The position numbers and the translations under genes were made by a program. Positions 30,487 to 32,712 of a DNA stretch of 32,712 nucleotides are shown here, piece by piece (the stretch's first letter is position 1; every line of letters starts with the position of its first letter). The notes under the pieces were generated by a model, which saw only the letters and a list, made by a program, of their open reading frames with translations, ran no database searches and was not told where the DNA came from. Source of the DNA: Pezizomycotina sp. ARF18 (taxonomy: Eukaryota > Ascomycota); contig AZLU01000040.1 of assembly GCA_002224055.1 (NCBI GenBank), positions 209,850 to 242,561 of the forward strand. Direction: 5' to 3'.

Positions 30487-32712
30487 CTATGAAATAGAAG
30501 CCAGACCATGCATAATGTACGGAATAAATAGGAGAACTTTTACCGGGCTTCAACGGGTATTTAAAGCAATATGGAAAAATATGTGATGGAAAATAAGCAG
30601 GAACAAAAGAATATAAGAGAATCTACAGAACCCCGGCAGAACATCTTTAAGGCATTGACTAACTTATGGCGCAAAAATAAAAATGGATTTCATACTTATA
30701 TTCCCACGTTGCAGACGAACTGCCATGAGAAAAGCAAGATTACAAGTCCAGCCAGGTGGGGCAATAACTTGAATGGAACCAAGGAAAAGCTCATCACCAA
30801 GGGTCCCTGAAGCAATGGCCAGAAGATTTGGGCTCGAACGGTGAGAGATGTTCTGTACATCAGTCTTAGCAGCTAGTATTATGCGGCGCTCGGTACAGTA
30901 ACCTCCTCTCCCAACTACCAACCAACTAACGAAGGATGTCGCTTGTTTATCTCGATCCACGGCGGGTTCGATATTCGTTAAATTTTGCCGTGTTTAGTTA
31001 AAAAGGCGGGAAAAAGGTGAGCATCTTTCATATTACAAAACAAAGCTGATTCCTTTGAATTTAGCCATCTGTGCCAATGCCATGCACCTTAATAGTTGTT
31101 ACTTCTCGTTTTACTGCCCGATTCCGACTAGATAGGGACGAAACAGACTTTCGGCAATCAATCAGAAAAGGGGAGCACTGTAAGTCTGAAGGTCAGATTC
31201 TTTGTATGGTCAAAGCTTCATCCTGACATTTACAAAACATGTCAGAAACACGGATTCATAAAGTATTCGCCGTGGTCTCCTCAGTGGGAGCCTAGACGTG
31301 GCTTTCCCCTCCTTCCTGTTAAGTTGTGACGTAGAGCTTCAAAAGAAGCTCTATATACATTCATTCCATTGAGTGTTTTTCCAACTTTTGACGCTTGATG
31401 CTCGATAATCAGCGTTGATCGGGAGTGCTGAGGATGACTATATGTTACTAAATGAACTATTAGAATTGTTTTCAAATCTTCCAAGAATTGATTAATTAAT
31501 TACACGAAATACTACGAAGCGGTCATATACATACGATCAGTTCGCTGGTAAGAGCATCACAAGATAAAATTCCGTACCTGATTTGCAATAGCCTTGCAAG
31601 AGGTCTGAAAGGATTTCCATGGGGAACATCCGCATAAATGTGTAAATTAGGCGAATGTTTCGCGACGGTGGAGATTCAGGGCAGTTACCCCCTATAGATT
31701 CCTCACTTTGACAAATCGTCTCAGAAACCTTTTTCGCCGATGTCTTTTTGCTTACTGCTTCTCTCACGTCTCCTTCTAGAAACGAGGTATTTGGATTTAC
31801 TCATATATTTATAACGAAGAGTAAACAGGCCAATGCTTGTTCCGATCGGATCCGAAAGACTAATACAGGACCTATAGCCGAAGTATTAGTAATGGTAAAC
31901 ATGACGATAGCCTTGCGAGCTCTTCGTAATGAATCGTAGATTTGAATAAGGCTGAAACATTGATCAATGTAACTCAAGGCAATGTTCATCGCAGGCCACG
32001 GCCAAGATGCTCGATAGCGTGATCCCGGTGAGTTATAACACAGGGAGGAGGCAAATCGGGGTTTTACTCCTCCGCTCGCGGTTCCGGGTTTGACCGAAGT
32101 ACTTTCTTTTCATGGCGCTCATTGGAGGACAATACTTAGTAGTATTAAGTGTCTTACTATGATACTAGCATTCTAACTATGGGTACCTACGTACCTTAAT
32201 TAATAGAAGCATAACATCGCGTGGAAGAAGGAGTATTAACGGCCGTGCCGTTTCGCGCACCCCGCTTTACGGCCAGAAGGAGTTCGAAGGCAAAAAAAAC
32301 CGTTTGTCGAACCCGCTCCACCCGCACAACATATTAAAACGTAGCCCATGCGTGGTCCATATTCTTTATTGATTGGCGTGGATGTTCAAGTCGCCATCAC
32401 GCAATGCGTAAATGGCGCTTGAGTTGAAGAAAGCTTCTCTAGAGCTGCAAGTTCGTTTGTAAGCCAATGAGCTAGCAAACGTTAAACTAAGGCTTCAAGT
32501 AGCGCTTTTGTTGCAGAATTCCTAAAGCTACTCAACACATGATCGCTCGAAAAGAAAGCTTTTAGGTAGGAATATTTTTCCATTTTGATGAATTAAACCT
32601 GAACAGTTCATAATATATTCCACTTTTAGCTAGAATGGACATTTGCTACAGCACTATTTCACTTGTTAAAAGTTTCGAGGAGCTGGTCAATATGTATCGA
32701 AATGAATAAATG
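30487..32712. other. Gene-poor right end of the window
   Basis: Open frames at 30571-30810 (+), 30664-30960 (-), 31281-31484 (-), 31537-31767 (-) and 31748-31939 (+) overlap one another or lack any motif. No RNA gene, repeat family or transposon was recognised. Confidence 0.4.

Noticed and set aside
30571-30960. Overlapping open frames on both strands at the right end
   Set aside because: They overlap on opposite strands, show no motif, and neither has promoter or splice support.

Overview
The window reads as nuclear DNA of a filamentous ascomycete (Pezizomycotina). The grounds are short spliceosomal introns of 62-99 nt with GTAAGT/GTATGT-type donors, TATA boxes 70-300 bp upstream of starts, pyrimidine-rich leaders, and several copies of the Pth11-like fungal rhodopsin family, which is typical of this subphylum. 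No tRNA, rRNA, CRISPR array, insertion sequence or complete transposon was seen.

Layout. 26-1779 (+): unrecognised protein with a proline-rich start and coiled-coil C-terminal part. 2296-3533 (-): Pth11-like receptor H. 5190-6476 (-): extended-SDR NAD-dependent epimerase, damaged. 8347-9717 (+): DUF2235 alpha/beta-hydrolase. About 10375-10720: possible small gene of uncertain strand. 13435-14175 (+): secreted rhodanese-like protein without a catalytic cysteine. 14862-17266 (+): secreted GH92 alpha-mannosidase. 17781-19552 (-): unrecognised multi-pass membrane protein. 20771-22344, 25098-26813 and about 29073-30339 (-): three more Pth11-like receptors (E, F, G). The gaps between are 0.5-2.7 kb of AT-richer DNA. 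Some of them (4.8-5.0 kb, 10.86-11.3 kb) have a TpA excess resembling old repeat-induced point mutation.

The most striking property is that every multi-exon or long gene is broken by several single-base frame breaks. In the genes that could be followed codon by codon, most breaks are losses of one base in a short run (GGGG to GGG, CCC to CC, TTTT to TTT). Splice junctions and family motifs on both sides of the breaks are intact. This looks more like uncorrected sequencing or assembly indels than shared gene death, and any gene caller will fragment these loci. The epimerase is the best candidate for a true pseudogene: it also has an in-frame TAG, an insertion that creates TGA, and a third intron without a recognisable acceptor.

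Functionally this is a mix of surface sensing (four Pth11-like 7TM proteins, all on the minus strand), secreted hydrolysis (GH92) and proteins of unknown role. It does not form a recognisable biosynthetic cluster, and no polyketide synthase, NRPS, cytochrome P450 or transporter was seen. Coordinates of spliced genes are whole-locus spans; exon boundaries are given in the evidence where they could be read directly.
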